From positions 1-64,000 of the forward strand of contig NQMI01000024.1 of NCBI GenBank assembly GCA_002270565.1: a DNA stretch of 64,000 nucleotides. Reading direction: 5' to 3'. Source of the DNA: Stenocarpella maydis (taxonomy: Eukaryota; Ascomycota; Sordariomycetes; Diaporthales; Diaporthaceae). Each line of letters opens with the position of its first letter. Position 1 is the first letter of the stretch. The notes below the pieces were generated by a model, which searched no databases, had not been told where the DNA came from, and saw only the letters and a list, made by a program, of their open reading frames with translations. Shown in pieces: positions 1-12,288 of the stretch. The position numbers and the translations under genes are program-made.

Positions 1-657
1 ATCGGCCGCGCCACCCGTCGCTTCCAGGGTACAAACTTAAAGCAACCCTTCTTCCCCCCCCCCTCTTTTTTCCTCTTCCCTCCTCCCTCCCAGCCGCTCT
101 TTCGTATCTTATTATTTATTGATCCATTTAAACTTTCAGTTGGTCTGTGACACCAGCCAAGGTTCCTCAACGCAGGCTCGTGCTAGGGCAATTGACGCGG
201 CGTTTTTCTAGGGAGGAGGGGTGGGGGAGGTGACCTGGGCACCTGGGGGGGCCGGTCAAAGTGGGGCAGAGGCGCAGCTTTTCCCTCGCTTCAAGAAGCT
301 TGGAAGCTTGGGGGGCGAACATTTGAAGGTGCAATTCGTGCAATCAAGGACAGCTCTCGCCAAGGGGGATTGCGCGAAATGACAGTCGGGTCCTAGGGCC
401 GGAGGGGTGCGACAATTGGGAAAAGCGGGCACTGGAGCACATGGGAGGGACCGTCTTTGGGATCGCCTGGGATGAGCTCAGTCAGTGAGTGGGCTTGAGA
501 ATTCAGGGTCCTGGGGCCAGTTTGGCGATCCCTGTTTCGACCCGTCTTCTGTCCTCCGGGTCTCTCTCTTCCTTTTTGTCAGAAACAACGGCAGCTACAC
601 AAGATGCACACACTAGGTGGATTCAAGGCCCTCTCTCCCTCCCTCCCTCCCTCCCTC

Positions 658-688
<31 letters not shown>

Positions 689-1734
689 GACAGTAGCTTG
701 CTCAGGATATTGTCCCAGGCAGACGGGCAGGAGACGCACAGGCTTTCGCGCACACACACACATATATAGACAAAACACACAAACACACACACAAGCACGC
801 ACACACGCTCTCAATGCCGCAAATCAGACGCCCAGCCTTCCTTCTGACAATCTTGCACAGTCTCGCGGTCTGCCAGGCCGGCCCAGATGCGGGCATCCAC
901 TGTGTTGCCACTCTGCTACCCGCCTGCCCTGCCATGTTCCAAGGTCCTAGCTGCCAGGTTGGGCCCCTTATTGTCGTCCCCAGTTTTGTTCTTATTCCTT
1001 GCAGGGTAGCTCGGTAGGGAGGTCAACTGGGACGGCACTGGTCCCCTCGTTACAGTTATCCATCTGCGAGTCGTATGCGATACGTGTGGTCCGACTCTGG
1101 CCTGTATGTACACAGCTGGGGCCACACACACACACAGAGGCACATGCACAATGTGCAGCTATCCATCCCTACAAGTCTATCCTCTACTCTCGTCCCAAAC
1201 AGGCGAGAATGACAAGGGGACGCAGAGGGGACCGCAGCACACGAGTACGGGACAGCCGCGGCAGACTGGCAGAACGGCAGAATGGTAGTACCTCGAGTAT
1301 ACCTCGCTCCTGCTCCTGCTGCTGCTCCGTCCCCGTCCCCGTCCCTACCTACCTATGTATCACCACTGCCCAGCTTGTTCAGGTGAGCGAGCTCTGCCCG
1401 GTCCTCGAGGCGTTTGCTCTTCTTCACTCTACTGACGGCACTGTTTTCTCCTGTTGCGCTTTGTTTGCAAGGTAAAGGGAAACAGGCCCGTGTATCAAGA
1501 CACTTGTCTGTCCGTCCTTTATATTCAACCACTACACACACACACTCTCTCTCTCTCTTTTTCTCTCTATCTCTCTTGCTCCGTCGTGCTTGCCTGCATG
1601 CCTGCCTGCATTCATACCGCCCAGATACCCTACCTGTCCTCACCTCACCCGCCATCCCTCACCGTCGAGAGCTCCTAAGGTTCCAAGGTCTCCCCCTACA
1701 CCTTGTGCCAAAGCTCCTCCGCAGCTCTCTCGCC
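1..1734. promoter_or_regulatory. Upstream region of the desaturase gene, simple-repeat rich
   Basis: I find no convincing gene here; the open frames run through simple repeats. Positions 629-689 hold a pyrimidine tract of CCCT units passing into about seven GTCT units, followed by CA-rich stretches (about 750-800 and 1125-1140). Another CA/CT-rich tract lies at about 1535-1580, roughly 150-200 bp before the desaturase ATG, a position where filamentous fungi often have CT-rich stretches near transcription starts. Promoter and 5' leader function is inferred from position only. Confidence 0.4.
629..689. repeat. CCCT/GTCT microsatellite
   Basis: Tetranucleotide repeats seen directly: CCCT units followed by GTCT units, all pyrimidine apart from the G of GTCT. 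It lies about 1.05 kb upstream of the desaturase start codon. Confidence 0.85.
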
Positions 1735-3879
1735 ATGGCAACAACAGCCGCATTGTCTCATCCACCTCGGCCAAGCTCCCGTATCATGAACGACCGCGAC
1801 CGCCTCATTCCTGCGAGCGAGGTCAAGGAGCTGATCGATGATGGCAAGCTCATCGTCATCTACGAGGGCCTCGCCCTCAAGCTGGACAGCTGGATAGACA
1901 AGCACCCTGGTGGCCGGCTGGCCATCCTTCACATGGTCGGCCGAGATGCTTCAGATGAAATCAACGTGTAAGTTTGCGCGCTATACTACCCTAGGTAGCC
2001 AGTCCTTCCTTCACCCACATCCCTCGGCCCTCGAATGGGCGGCCAATGCGTAAGACGGCCCCTCCACCCCCCGGGAGGCCAGTAGCATGTGCACACAAGG
2101 ATGAAGAGGTTCAAGATGCAATCTTCTGCTGTGCCTGTTGCGAGCGCACAGATAAATGGCTGCGTTGGTTTGGCATTGTGTCTGTCACTCCATGTTTGAT
2201 TTTGGCCCCAATGCAGGCCTGCATGCCGCATCCATGCACGTCGCCTTGCTTGCTTGCCCGGTTCCTCAGTACTGATCAATCGGCGATAATGCAGGTACCA
2301 TTTCGCAAAAACCCTTGCCACCATGAAGGCCTACCGCATTGGTCGTATCCAAGAACCCTGGACCAACCTCGAGCCCCCAATCCGCGCCGGCTACTCGGTC
2401 TTCAGGAGCCCTGCGCCAGAGCCATACACAGATGCCGCAGTAGAGGACACCACTAGTGTATCCGCCTATGACCTCGCCACTGCCACCGATGATGACAATG
2501 ACGATGACGACGGCAACTCCATTTTCAGCAACTCGTCCAAGCGAGATCCCCTCAGTTCCAGCAACTCGAGTGTCGGTGCCTCCGACTCGGACACCAAGCC
2601 AGCCAGTCTTGAGGATAGCGAGTGCAGACGCAGGAATGTCAGCGCAACAGCTACAGCTGCGGAAAAGGCCGCCGAGCTTCTGCCCGGCAAGGGCCTGTCG
2701 CGCGAGGCATACACGGCCGCCTTGGAGCAAAAGGAAATCGCCGACGGCATCCGTGACTATCCCTCTCTGGATACCGAGACGCAGCAGAAGATCAGAGAAC
2801 AGTACCGTGCCCTGCACAGGCACATCCAGGACCAAGGCTTGTACCAGTGCCCCTACACCGAGTACGGCAAGGAGTTGATCCGGTACTCGGCGCTGTTCGC
2901 CATGTTCCTGTACCTGCTCCACATCGGGTGGTACATGTCTTCTGCCACCTTCCTCGGCCTCTTCTGGCAGCAGATAATGTTCACCGCTCACGACGCCGGC
3001 CACCGCGGCATCACCGGGAACTTTGTCGTTGACACTATCATCGGCGCCTTCATTGGCGATTTCTGCTGTGGTCTCTCTATTGGCTGGTGGAAGAGCTCGC
3101 ACAACGTCCATCACCTGGTCACCAACATGCCAGAGCACGACCCGGATATCCAGAACATCCCTCTCTTTTCCAACACACCCACATACTTCAAATCCATCCG
3201 CAGCACATTCTACGACTACACCTTTTACTGGGACAAGGCCTCCGACCTCATGGTGCGTTACCAGAAGTACGTCTACTACCCTATCATGGGAGTTGCACGC
3301 TTCAACCTGTATGTCCTATCGTGGCTGCACCTCCTGTCTCCTCGTGCGACACAGCTTGGCTCGGCCTGGTGGACCAGGTGGCTCGAGGTTGTCTTCATGG
3401 GATGCTACTGGGCGCTGTTCGGCTACGCACTGGTCTGGCGCTCATTGCCCGACTGGCAGACGCGCGTCTGCTTCGTCCTCATGTCGCACGCCATGACAAT
3501 GCTGCTTCACGTACAGATCACTCTATCGCACTGGGGCACGCCAACCTCGGACCTCGGCCCAACCGAATCGTTCGCCCAGCGCCAGCTCCGCACCACCATG
3601 GACGTCGACTGCCCGGAGTGGCTCGACTGGCTCCATGGTGGCCTCCAGTTCCAGGCTGTTCACCACCTGTTCCCCAGAGTGCCTCGTCACAACCTCCGGA
3701 AGTGCCAGACACTTGTGCGCGAGTTCTGCGCAGAGACTGGCATCCATTACCGGTGCAAGGGCTTTGTCGAGGGCAACAAGGTTGTGCTGACACGTCTGCA
3801 AGAGATTTCCAAGATGGTGGACATACTCGTGCAATGCCAGCTCCACATGGCAGAGACCGGAGAGAGCGGATTGCACTGA
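1735..3879 (+). CDS. SLD1: Delta-8 sphingolipid desaturase (cytochrome b5-fused front-end desaturase)
   Basis: Exons 1735-1967 and 2295-3879 give about 605 residues. The enzyme introduces a delta-8 double bond into the long-chain base of ceramide on the way to fungal glucosylceramide, in the ER membrane. The N-terminal cytochrome b5 domain has the HPGG heme motif in exon 1 and the second heme ligand in the VYH motif just after the splice. The desaturase domain shows the three histidine boxes: HDAGH, HNVHH and QAVHH, the last with the Gln typical of b5-fused front-end desaturases. Between domains lies an acidic, Ser-rich linker. Hydrophobic segments surround the first box and the region before the third. 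The chosen ATG has a good context (CGCCATGG); a second in-frame Met lies 18 codons on. The 327 bp intron falls between the two heme ligands. Family assignment is firm; substrate is inferred from the family. Confidence 0.9.
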
Positions 3880-4244
3880 TGCATTTGTTTGGGCGTTTGG
3901 TCGATTGATTGATTTAGTGCTTCTAGAGAGCACATGCTCCGCTACTGTCTCCTGTTCTTTTTTAGGAGGAGTTGCTCGGAAAGCCAACTGCATCGGCGAC
4001 ACTAAAGGTAGTAGACTGGGACTGGTAGACTTGGTGTTTAGAGCTCTGTTCTTCCCTAAAAAAGCACCAGTATTGCCTTGGATAGGCTACACTTCGGACC
4101 TAAGTATTTTGCGCACGTGTCGAACAGGATCAGAGTCGCAAGACGCAAACGGCGATCGTTGAATCAACAGGGTTAGTTCACTGAAGTTGTTGAGCAGCCG
4201 AGGCACCAGACGCAGACCCCTAAGACGGATCCCGTTGGGTCGGG

Positions 4245-4268
4245 CCCTTGGACCCTTGGACCCTTGGA
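4245..4268. repeat. Three tandem CCCTTGGA units
   Basis: Three perfect 8 bp units in direct tandem, followed by a partial unit. Seen directly; no function apparent. Confidence 0.8.
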
Positions 4269-7200
4269 CCCCTACAGAAAGAACACCCAAAAAATAAATT
4301 AAAACCAGGAAAGCCAAAACAGAGTTACCCGCTTTGACGTGTCGCTTCGTGATTCATGCAGCAAATACCGCATGACTGAACCTTATTTGTTACCAGCTAG
4401 TCAGTTTCTTCCTGGTATGATGATGACGGGGCCCCTTGGGTATGCTGCCCGCGGGCTGCGTGGCCTTGCGGGATACTGCCCACCTCGTTACGAAACCAAG
4501 GTACAACCCTACTGTAGATACTACAAACGTCCCGCCTCGTGCCTTTCACATGTGCAACCCCCAGAAGACCCACAGGTACCTACGCTAGTATGTAGTACCA
4601 TCATCCGTGCCAAGATGCTAGGGGTTCCGCGGTTTCTGGAAGCTTGTGGGGCCCCCCGCCCGGTGGGGAGACACCCAAACTGATGCTTACCAGTCGAACA
4701 AGATAGTAGGTATATCTACCAGCGGGGTTCAAGAATACTTTCAAGTCAACTGATGATTTAAAACGTCTCAGTTATTATTTACCTCAGTTTTAGAGCTATT
4801 AAATAACTCGTGTGGAATAGTATAATCCTGTGAAGTTGATGCGTTGTATTATACGCCTTGGCGACTAAGAGTGCGCTGATTTTTGTCTGGGGCGAGGTGA
4901 GGGTCGTTTCGTAATGTGGCTTGTGTCCGCGCGGAGGCTGTGACCGGTGAGCAGCTGCATAACTATGAGCCCATCGAGTTATGTGCGTGAGTGTGAGTGG
5001 AGGCTTTCACTTGAATTAGTTAGTCCGTTCTGGATGTTAATACCCGGATTTGGATTTTCTATTTAAAGACACATGCATGACGTGCTGGTCCTGGAGTGAT
5101 GGCCAGCCAGTAGGGAGAGATGGACACCTGCTTCGAGTCAACCATGGCAGAGTTAACCTCACCTACTCACTGTATAACAGTTGAATGGTAAGACGCAGTC
5201 CTATAAAGTCCTATAAAATCAGCCAAGAACATTTCGGGGACTCTGGATCTGTGGGATGTGCCCCCGGCATACTCTTCAGTTATAAGTTTTGAGGCTTCAA
5301 CGTCAGCTGGGGTATACTGATTTTATATGCACACGGTTTGATCAATTGATACCTCTAGCTAGGTATGGCAGAGAGCCTGCTAGGACAGCTAGGTGCAATT
5401 TCAGTAGCCCGCAGGGCACTTCGAATTGAAATCAGCGTGCCTGAAAGGTGGTTGCCTACGGAGGACACTCGGGAAGTGCGTGTATGTGTGTGTGTGTTTG
5501 CTGTGAATGGAAGCTGGGGAGCGCTTCGCTCTTGAGTTAAATTCCATTTATAAATGAGGCTAGAGTTCTTTTCGCTGTATGATTGTTCGCTGGTGTAAGC
5601 GGTAGGTTGGCCACTGGTCGCCGAACACCCCCCCGAGAACCTCGCAGCGACCCTGCAAGTCCCCTGCACTTGAGCAACGAGCAGTTGCCCTGAGCCCGAC
5701 CTATTCTGTACCTACAACAAAGTTTCAAACCCAGCCCAAATGGTTAATGTTTTGTTACGCAGGGGCATACGGTCGGGGAATGGTCCTAGAGATTTAGGCG
5801 GACCTGCCAGGTGACCGGGGAGACCCGTCATTGCTTGGTCTTTTGGGTCTGTCGTGTAACCGGTGAGGCGGGCAGCTAGAGCTCTCTGGTACATGTAACA
5901 ATGCTTAAGAGCCGACACGCAAGCAACCACCCGTGGTCTCCCACATGATGCGCTTCATCTAAGCTATTAGGCATGTCAGGCAGAGTCTTGGGAGCTGTGA
6001 AATGGGCAGTCTCTGCTTTCGAAACCCGACTGCTTTCGCCTGCAGTTTCTGTCAACTTTATCCCGCTCGTCTGCACCTGTCGCTTGGCCAATCCGCCCCT
6101 GTGACATGGCTCGCGGTAGACGGGCTCCCCAATCTCAGTGATTTCTTGACGCAATTCTCCCGAATGGACAAGCGAAATTCAGTCGAAACTCCAGAAAAGA
6201 ATTCAATGTTGGTAAGCTGACAGACGCCAGGGTCATCAGACCATGAGTTTACTACCCTGACAACCCAGTCTTTGCAACAGTTAAACGACCGAAACCAAAT
6301 CGATGATGCTGGCTGGAAATTTTGGGCTCCAACGCGAGCCAGAATTATACACAAACTATCGGCGGGTTGTCGGGCTCACTTCCAAGTTATCGTCACATAC
6401 AAGTCACATCGTAACTAGTTCGCATGACCATTGTTTAAAAGCTCACCCCGACATAAAACGCCTGGAGTTAGTAGAGGACAGGGCGTTCTCTAATGTCATT
6501 CGTTTGTCCCTCTGAACTCCTGTTGCTCGAACATAACGCCTTAGTTAACCATCGGGGACATTAGGAGGAGCAGGGATGCGTGGGTTGGGCAGGACCATAT
6601 CGGCCAAGTCGAAATGCTACAGATGTTCACTTCAAGACCTCTTCATTGGAAAAGGCCTTCTCTTCACTTTACATTGAATAAATACAATACCTAGGTGGTC
6701 CCATGGGTACGAGGATTGTTCCATTTCCCACCACAGCCCGCGGATCATGTAATCTAACATGTCCAAGTAGGTAGTGGCTATCGGCCTTAGATCAGTGAGG
6801 GGCGTGATCTGGCAGGATTCATTGCACCAGGTTGAACTTGAACATTTAAACCGGAGATTGGCGACTCCCGCTACTGCTTCGAAGTTGTAAAGTTGGAGTG
6901 TGGGACTTGATGCGACGGAGCAAATTTGTGAAGCCTTCAGTTTTATAACTCACACCGAGTTTTAAGAGCTGCAAGAGAAGAACCATATGCGACACGGTTG
7001 TTGTACAAGCAGAGAAGATCGCGTATTGGGTTGTTTATTATTAACCAGACAAAACCCAAGTCGTGCCAGTGTGTCTGGGTACCTAGGTGATATTCTCGAG
7101 CGTCCATGGTCTAGTGTTCAGGGTGTAACCCGGGGCTGCCGGTGAACTGGACAATCGTCTCGACAATCCCGTACAGCTTATTACCAGCAAGCAAATTTTT

Positions 7201-7991
7201 GAGCAGCTTGCTCGGGCGGGCTTTCGTGGCCTGACATCATTTCCTGAATGTCACACACGCATATCTACCCGAGTCAGTGCGAGGGCGCTGGGCTTCCCCC
7301 GTGATCGACGATACTCCCATGTACTCCGTATGCGTAATGACGGCATGCCACTCACCGGGAGATGAGCCTCTCCTTTCTAGAACCACATCGGATTTCGTTC
7401 ATAAGCCTTCTGTTTGTATGAAGGCGGGCCTTGACAACATTGGGTGAGGAGCGTCAAGGGGTAAGGGGGGCCCGGGAGCGGATTCCTCACCGCCCCTGGG
7501 GCCGGGCTGGCCTCGATCCTGCTCGTCCAGACTCCAGACCAGGTCGGCCTGCCAGATTAGCCCCCATGGGGTCAAGCGCAGGCATATCCACCCGAGTGCC
7601 AGCATTGGCGGTTGAGCAAGCCCATGCTCGTCTGAAGCGCCATGACATCACCCCCGGAAACTACGATGACGACGACGTTGGAGCTATTCCCAGGCGTGTT
7701 TTCGCGAGTGCATCGTGTCCTCCCGTAGCAGCCTCGTGCGTGCCTGTCAATCACCCACGCCGGGTGGGGGCAGGGCCAGAGCTGCCCGGCCGATGGTGGC
7801 GGAGTCCCAGCTCCATGTCGCATCTCGAAGCAGAGCCTCCTCGCTCCTGCTGCAGGCCGTGGGCCGCCCGAGTCTAGCCCGCGAAGATCTCCGGCCCTGG
7901 GCCCGGGGTTGGGACAGGTTTGCCACGCGGGTCCCATTGTTGGCTGCCGCAGAAGTGCTGAGAAATACTGAAATGCCGCAGCTATCTTTGG

Positions 7992-8085
7992 AAAAAGGAA
8001 AAAAAAAAAAAAACAAAAAGAGAGAAACAAAAAAAAAAAAAAAAAGGAAGAAGAGAAATCCCTCGAGCCCCCCCCCCCCCGGGGG
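7992..8085. repeat. Poly-A tract followed by poly-C/poly-G tract
   Basis: An A-rich stretch with short interruptions (about 7992-8045) is followed closely by a run of C then G (about 8071-8085). It is low-complexity sequence and a likely site of assembly or length error. I see no retroelement open frame ending at the A tract. Confidence 0.7.
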
Positions 8086-8366
8086 CCCTGTTCACATGCC
8101 GCCTCTCGCTCTCCTCCTGATGCGCCGATGCGTTGTCTTCCTACAATGGCTCAGATGCACAGCGACGATCCTCCTGGCTAGGTGGGCGGCAAAGTGAAAT
8201 GCATTGGGCCGAGGAGCGAAAGGCCGTTGCATATGCATGCTGTCCGAGCATGAAACCCCTGCAGAAACGTCCCCGAGGCCCATCGACCGATTGTTCGCTC
8301 ACGGGACTGTCTGGACCTTAGCCTCCATCGTGATTTCTGGCCCTCCATGGTCCCTAGTCTGCTTCT

Positions 8367-8392
8367 GTCATGGTCATGGTCACGGTCATGGT
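8367..8392. repeat. GTCATG hexamer repeat
   Basis: Four hexamers (three GTCATG, one GTCACG) in tandem, about 240 bp before the start codon of the HAD phosphatase gene. Promoter role is possible from position but not shown. Confidence 0.7.
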
Positions 8393-8630
8393 AGTAATGA
8401 TAAGACTTAGCGCCCCAGTGCCCCGTGTTTATGATGTCCTGAGTTTTTTTATTTTCGCGTCTCCCGTATATAGAGTGCCCAGCGGCCGTTCATTCTAAGC
8501 TTTCTTCTTGCTTTTTCTTCACTTAGATCACAGGCCTCAAGCACAGAGAACCCTCTTGACACATCTCGGCCGGTCAGGATTATTCGTGACCTAATATACC
8601 CTCCACCATTGCTGCTACAAGTCATCCATA

Positions 8631-9688
8631 ATGGCACCCGCTGCACTCCTACCCTCTCCAATTACGAAGAGCATGTCACTGGAGGCTTCAAGTAAAAAGA
8701 GAAAGATTGTATGCTTCTCAGGTGTGTGACATGACATACCTATTTCTTGGATTGCAAGACTGACGAGCTTCAAGATTTCGATGGCACCATCTTCATGCAA
8801 GACACTGGCCATGTCCTCTTTGACAACTTTGGCTGCGGCTCCAAGAGACGGCAGACCCTAGACGAACAGATCAAGAACGGCGAGCGATCGTTTCGTGATG
8901 TATCGGAAGAGATGTGGGGCTCACTACACGTACCGTTCGACGACGGCTTCGAGGTGATGGAGGAATCCCTCGACATCGACCCGGACTTCCGCGCCTTCCA
9001 CACCTTCTGCCTCGAGAACTCGATCCCTTTCAACGTCATCTCGGCCGGCCTCAAGCCGGTCCTGCGCAGGGTCCTCGACACCTTCCTCGGCGAGGAGCAG
9101 TCGTCCCACATCGAGATCGTCGCCAACGAGGCCGCCATTGCCGAGGACGGGTCCGACTGGAAGGTGATCTGGCGCCACGACACGGAGCTGGGCCACGACA
9201 AGGCGCTGTCGGTCAAGGAGGCGCGCGCCGCGGCCGAGGCCGAGCTTGCAGACGAGGACGGCACCATCCCGCTGGTCGTCTTCATCGGCGACGGCGTCTC
9301 CGACCTCCCCGCCGCCCGCCAGGCGGACGTGCTCTTTGCGCGCCGCGGCCTGCGCCTCGAGGAGTACTGCCGGGAGAACGATATCGCCTACACGCCCTTT
9401 GACACCTTCGCGGACATCCAGGCCGAGCTCAAGCGTATCATGGACGAGGACGAGAAGAAGACGGCCGGCAAGGGGTTCCCCGTGCGCTTCAACCCGCGCG
9501 CAAACATGTGGCGCCGCGTGTCGAGCAAGTCCAACGTCCCCAGGCTGGTCATCATGTCGCCGACAAAGGAGGAGCGCATGTTCCTGTGGCCCGAGGCCTT
9601 CACGGAACTCAAGACACCGGCCCTGGACGTCACGCGGGAGCTGGGCGTCGTCGGGGAGGAGCAGGCCGTCGCCGTCCCGGCTGCCTAG
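8631..9688 (+). CDS. HAD-family phosphatase, yeast Pyp1 (YNL010W)-like
   Basis: Exons 8631-8721 and 8775-9688 encode 334 residues. The 53 bp intron has a clear branch site (GACTGACG) and splits the first aspartate codon of the catalytic motif; splicing rebuilds FSDFDGTIF. Motif I is DFDGT, motif II is the SAG in VISAGLKPVLRR, and motif III/IV is FIGDGVSDLPAA, which coordinates the metal. The phrase FDTFADIQ near the end is shared with yeast Pyp1, described as a polyol phosphatase, so a small phosphorylated polyol or sugar is the likely substrate (inference). A cap insertion lies between motifs I and II. A tail of about 75 residues follows the catalytic domain and contains an MSPTKEERMFLWPEAF stretch not expected in the yeast protein. 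The ATG was chosen because it is the first in frame; Met-15 is an alternative. Confidence 0.85.
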
Positions 9689-11241
9689 GCTTGTTCTGCC
9701 GGGCTTGCGCCACCTCTGAAGGCAGGAGCATATCTGCCACACGGAGTTTTGCTTTTTGGTCGGTTAAGCATGGCTGTTGGCATGATTTCAGCGGAGTTGA
9801 GAGACTTCGCGTCAGAGTTTGGTATGCATTGTCAAGTAGGTGGTTCAGATGGGCGTTCGAATATTTCGTGCTTCAAAATTTTCTTCTTGAAAGTGTCAGC
9901 GGATGGTGGTGGCAAACAAAGAATGAGACACTACACAAACGATGATATAAACTTGCAAGAATTACCAGAGTAGAGATAGACAACTACCAGGAAATACATC
10001 CAGAATCAAACAACCAGTGGCTGTGAATTGCTTGGTCGCCGACAGGAGAGATAGATCCTCGTTCTGCTCGTCGTTTCAAACACAGGGCAAACCCACTCAT
10101 GTGCCAGAGCCTTCGAATCCAGAGGACTTTAAGAGATGAACTACTACTACCCCAGCCTTAAAGGCAATTAGCTTGATTCCCAGTTAGTAACTCCTACAAG
10201 AAATAATACAGCCAGAAACTCAAGATAGTCCCTTATCCAAATATCATCCTATAATTTTTATGGAGCTAGTTCCAGTTTCAAGCCGTGTATATATCGGCAG
10301 GAGCATACCTGCTTCAGTTGTCTCTAAAATGTTGGCCTCCTTCATGACCTTTAGTGCACAGTGAAGCCCCCGCGCGATTCTCCCACAAGTCAGACATTCA
10401 TCCGTGACAGGTGTGACCTGAATGAACTCCGAGATTCTCATCCAGAGCTGAGCATATGGGATTAATACGGGCTTAGCTGATGAGCATGCATATTTATGAT
10501 CATGAACGGTTGTGGATGTAGGCTTAGATGCGCAGTTGTTGTTTGTTAACATTGTCGCCCCGGATTCCGCCCCCCCCCCATATTCCGGGCCCCTCCCCAC
10601 TTGGTTATATCCGCACTAAAACACACCTACTTTTTAACCCTACATCCTACATTCCAAATAAACTATAGAAAGAGCTAATTTTTAGAGATTAATAAAGAAA
10701 CATATATATTATAAATAATAATAATAATAATAGTGAGTGTGTGTGTGTGGGTGATTGGGGCCCCACTGGCTGCTTAGTCATCCAGTAAGTCCCACTCGCT
10801 CACAGCCTCTAGGACTTAGACCTTCTTCCTCAAACCCCACCAAACCTTACCCCTTACATAGAAGGTAACGCCGACTTAACCTTAATTGACATATTGAGGA
10901 CAGCTGCCTTGTCTCTGTATACCCTCTCGTGGCACGCAGGGCCAAGACGACGGCGCCTCTAATCAGATATAACGGGTCATGCTTGCCGTGGACGAGCTGA
11001 AGCGGCAGAAGGAACTAGTGTCGCTAACTTGCACGTCCGACCTCAGATCGATAGTCCATATTAGCTTACCCTGCCTGAGCTGCCCAGGCTATTGTATCAA
11101 TTGGAGACCAAAACTTATGCAGCCCACTCCTATTCTACACTCAATCTATGCGTGTCTTAATCGGTTGAGCAAGGCCAGGACCCACGAGACCGCCTAGCTA
11201 CCACCAAGGCCCTGTATCAGGCACGAAGGTCAGTGGGCAAC
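9689..11241. other. Intergenic region with short microsatellites
   Basis: No gene recognised. It contains AAT trinucleotides (about 10715-10732) running into a GT tract (about 10735-10750), and a poly-C run near 10570. One minus-strand frame of 118 codons (10244-10600) shows no known motif and was not accepted. Confidence 0.5.
10713..10751. repeat. AAT/GT compound microsatellite
   Basis: AAT units followed by GT units, read directly, in a locally AT-rich patch. Confidence 0.75.
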
Positions 11242-12288
11242 ATGGGCGACAAAACCAACCCGCTCGAAGAAGCCAAGAGAGAGTCCAAGGCAGAGCCCGG
11301 GCCACTGCCGTCTTTCCTGGAGGCTACGACATCGGCTGGGCCATCATCACAAGGCACCTCGTCCTTCCAGACGCGGTTCGCCTGTGTGACGCTCAACATG
11401 GAGGACCGGATGCGCTTCATCAACTTCAGCGCGGACGAGACTAGCTCGCTGAGGGGCATGCTAGGGTCCGTGTGGCCGATCCAGGACGTGCGGCCGTATG
11501 GCGGGGCCGACGAGATCAAGTTCAAGGGCCACCCGTGGAGGGGGAGCTACAACGGGGATGACAACGCCCGGCGGCTGACCAGGAGGGTTCTTGAGGGGCT
11601 GTATGACATGGGGTGGGTGCTGCAGGCGGCGGTGGACGTGTCCAAGAACGAGCATGATAAGGGTACGGTGGCCGCCTTGGTTCCATGCTTTTTGCGGACA
11701 CCATTGGTTTGGTGAGGGTGACGATGCTGACTGCCCATGTTTTCAGATTCATTCGTCTTCAGGTATCAGGACCCGCCGCCGACGCCGGTAAGCAGTCTCT
11801 AGAGTCATTTTAAACCCGCTTTGGAACAAGAAGTCCCCTCCGGGAGCCTATATCTTAAACGCCGTGGCCCTGATCAACGCTGTGTTTGAATAAACCCCCT
11901 TCTATGGTTCTTTGGAATCTGACTCTCAATTCTGCAGTGCGACTGGCTGAGCATCTCGTTCGACTGGACAGACAAGATGAAGATTGTCGATGCGCCGCCA
12001 AGGGACCTGGCGGAGGCGATCGTGGCCGAGTTCCGGGACAGTTACAGGCTCAAGAGCCACGAGCTCGAGGGAGGGCGGCTGAAGCTCAAGTTCCACGGGC
12101 AGCCGTGGCAGGCGTCGGGGGAGGATACGGTCAGGTCTAGGATGGTGCTTCTGAGCCTGCTCGGGATCCTGGAGAGGTTTGGGTACAGCCTGTACGCCAG
12201 CATTGACCAGTGCAACACTTCCGGGAGTGCGGCGGACGTGCTAGTTGTGACGCGGCAGAAGGGGTGGAAGCCTGGGATGCAGACATAG
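11242..12288 (+). CDS. Fungal protein of unknown function with an internally duplicated domain
   Basis: Exons 11242-11662, 11747-11787 and 11938-12288 encode 270 residues, all in phase; the middle exon is only 41 bp. I do not recognise a named family. The protein contains two related copies of one domain. Copy 1 has IKFKGHPWRG, then LEGLYDMGWVLQAAVDVS, then SFVFRYQ. Copy 2 has LKFHGQPWQA, then LLGILERFGYSLYASIDQ, then DVLVVTRQ. The order and spacing match: a basic beta strand with a GxPW turn, an amphipathic helix ending in a G(W/Y) motif, and a final hydrophobic strand. The first 45 residues are polar and Pro/Ser-rich and probably disordered. There is no signal peptide or membrane segment, so a cytosolic or nuclear role is likely. 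Function is not inferred. Confidence 0.75.

Larger units (their letters stand above)
3880..8630. other. Gene-poor intergenic region
   Basis: No gene recognised in 4.7 kb. Open frames are short, overlap on both strands and show no family motif. Local features are three 8 bp CCCTTGGA repeats (4245-4268), an A-rich tract followed by a C/G homopolymer tract (about 7992-8085) and GTCATG hexamers near the right end. The last few hundred bases are expected to hold the promoter of the HAD phosphatase gene. Confidence 0.5.

Noticed and set aside
489..950. 153-codon plus-strand frame at the start of the window
   Set aside because: It runs through CCCT, GTCT and CA repeats and has no domain or conserved-looking segment.
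2266..3138. 290-codon minus-strand frame
   Set aside because: Antisense shadow of the desaturase exon 2.
10764..10785. TGCTTAGTCATCCA shared with 23799-23812 as a possible dispersed repeat
   Set aside because: A 14-base match is expected several times by chance in a window of this size and the flanks do not align.
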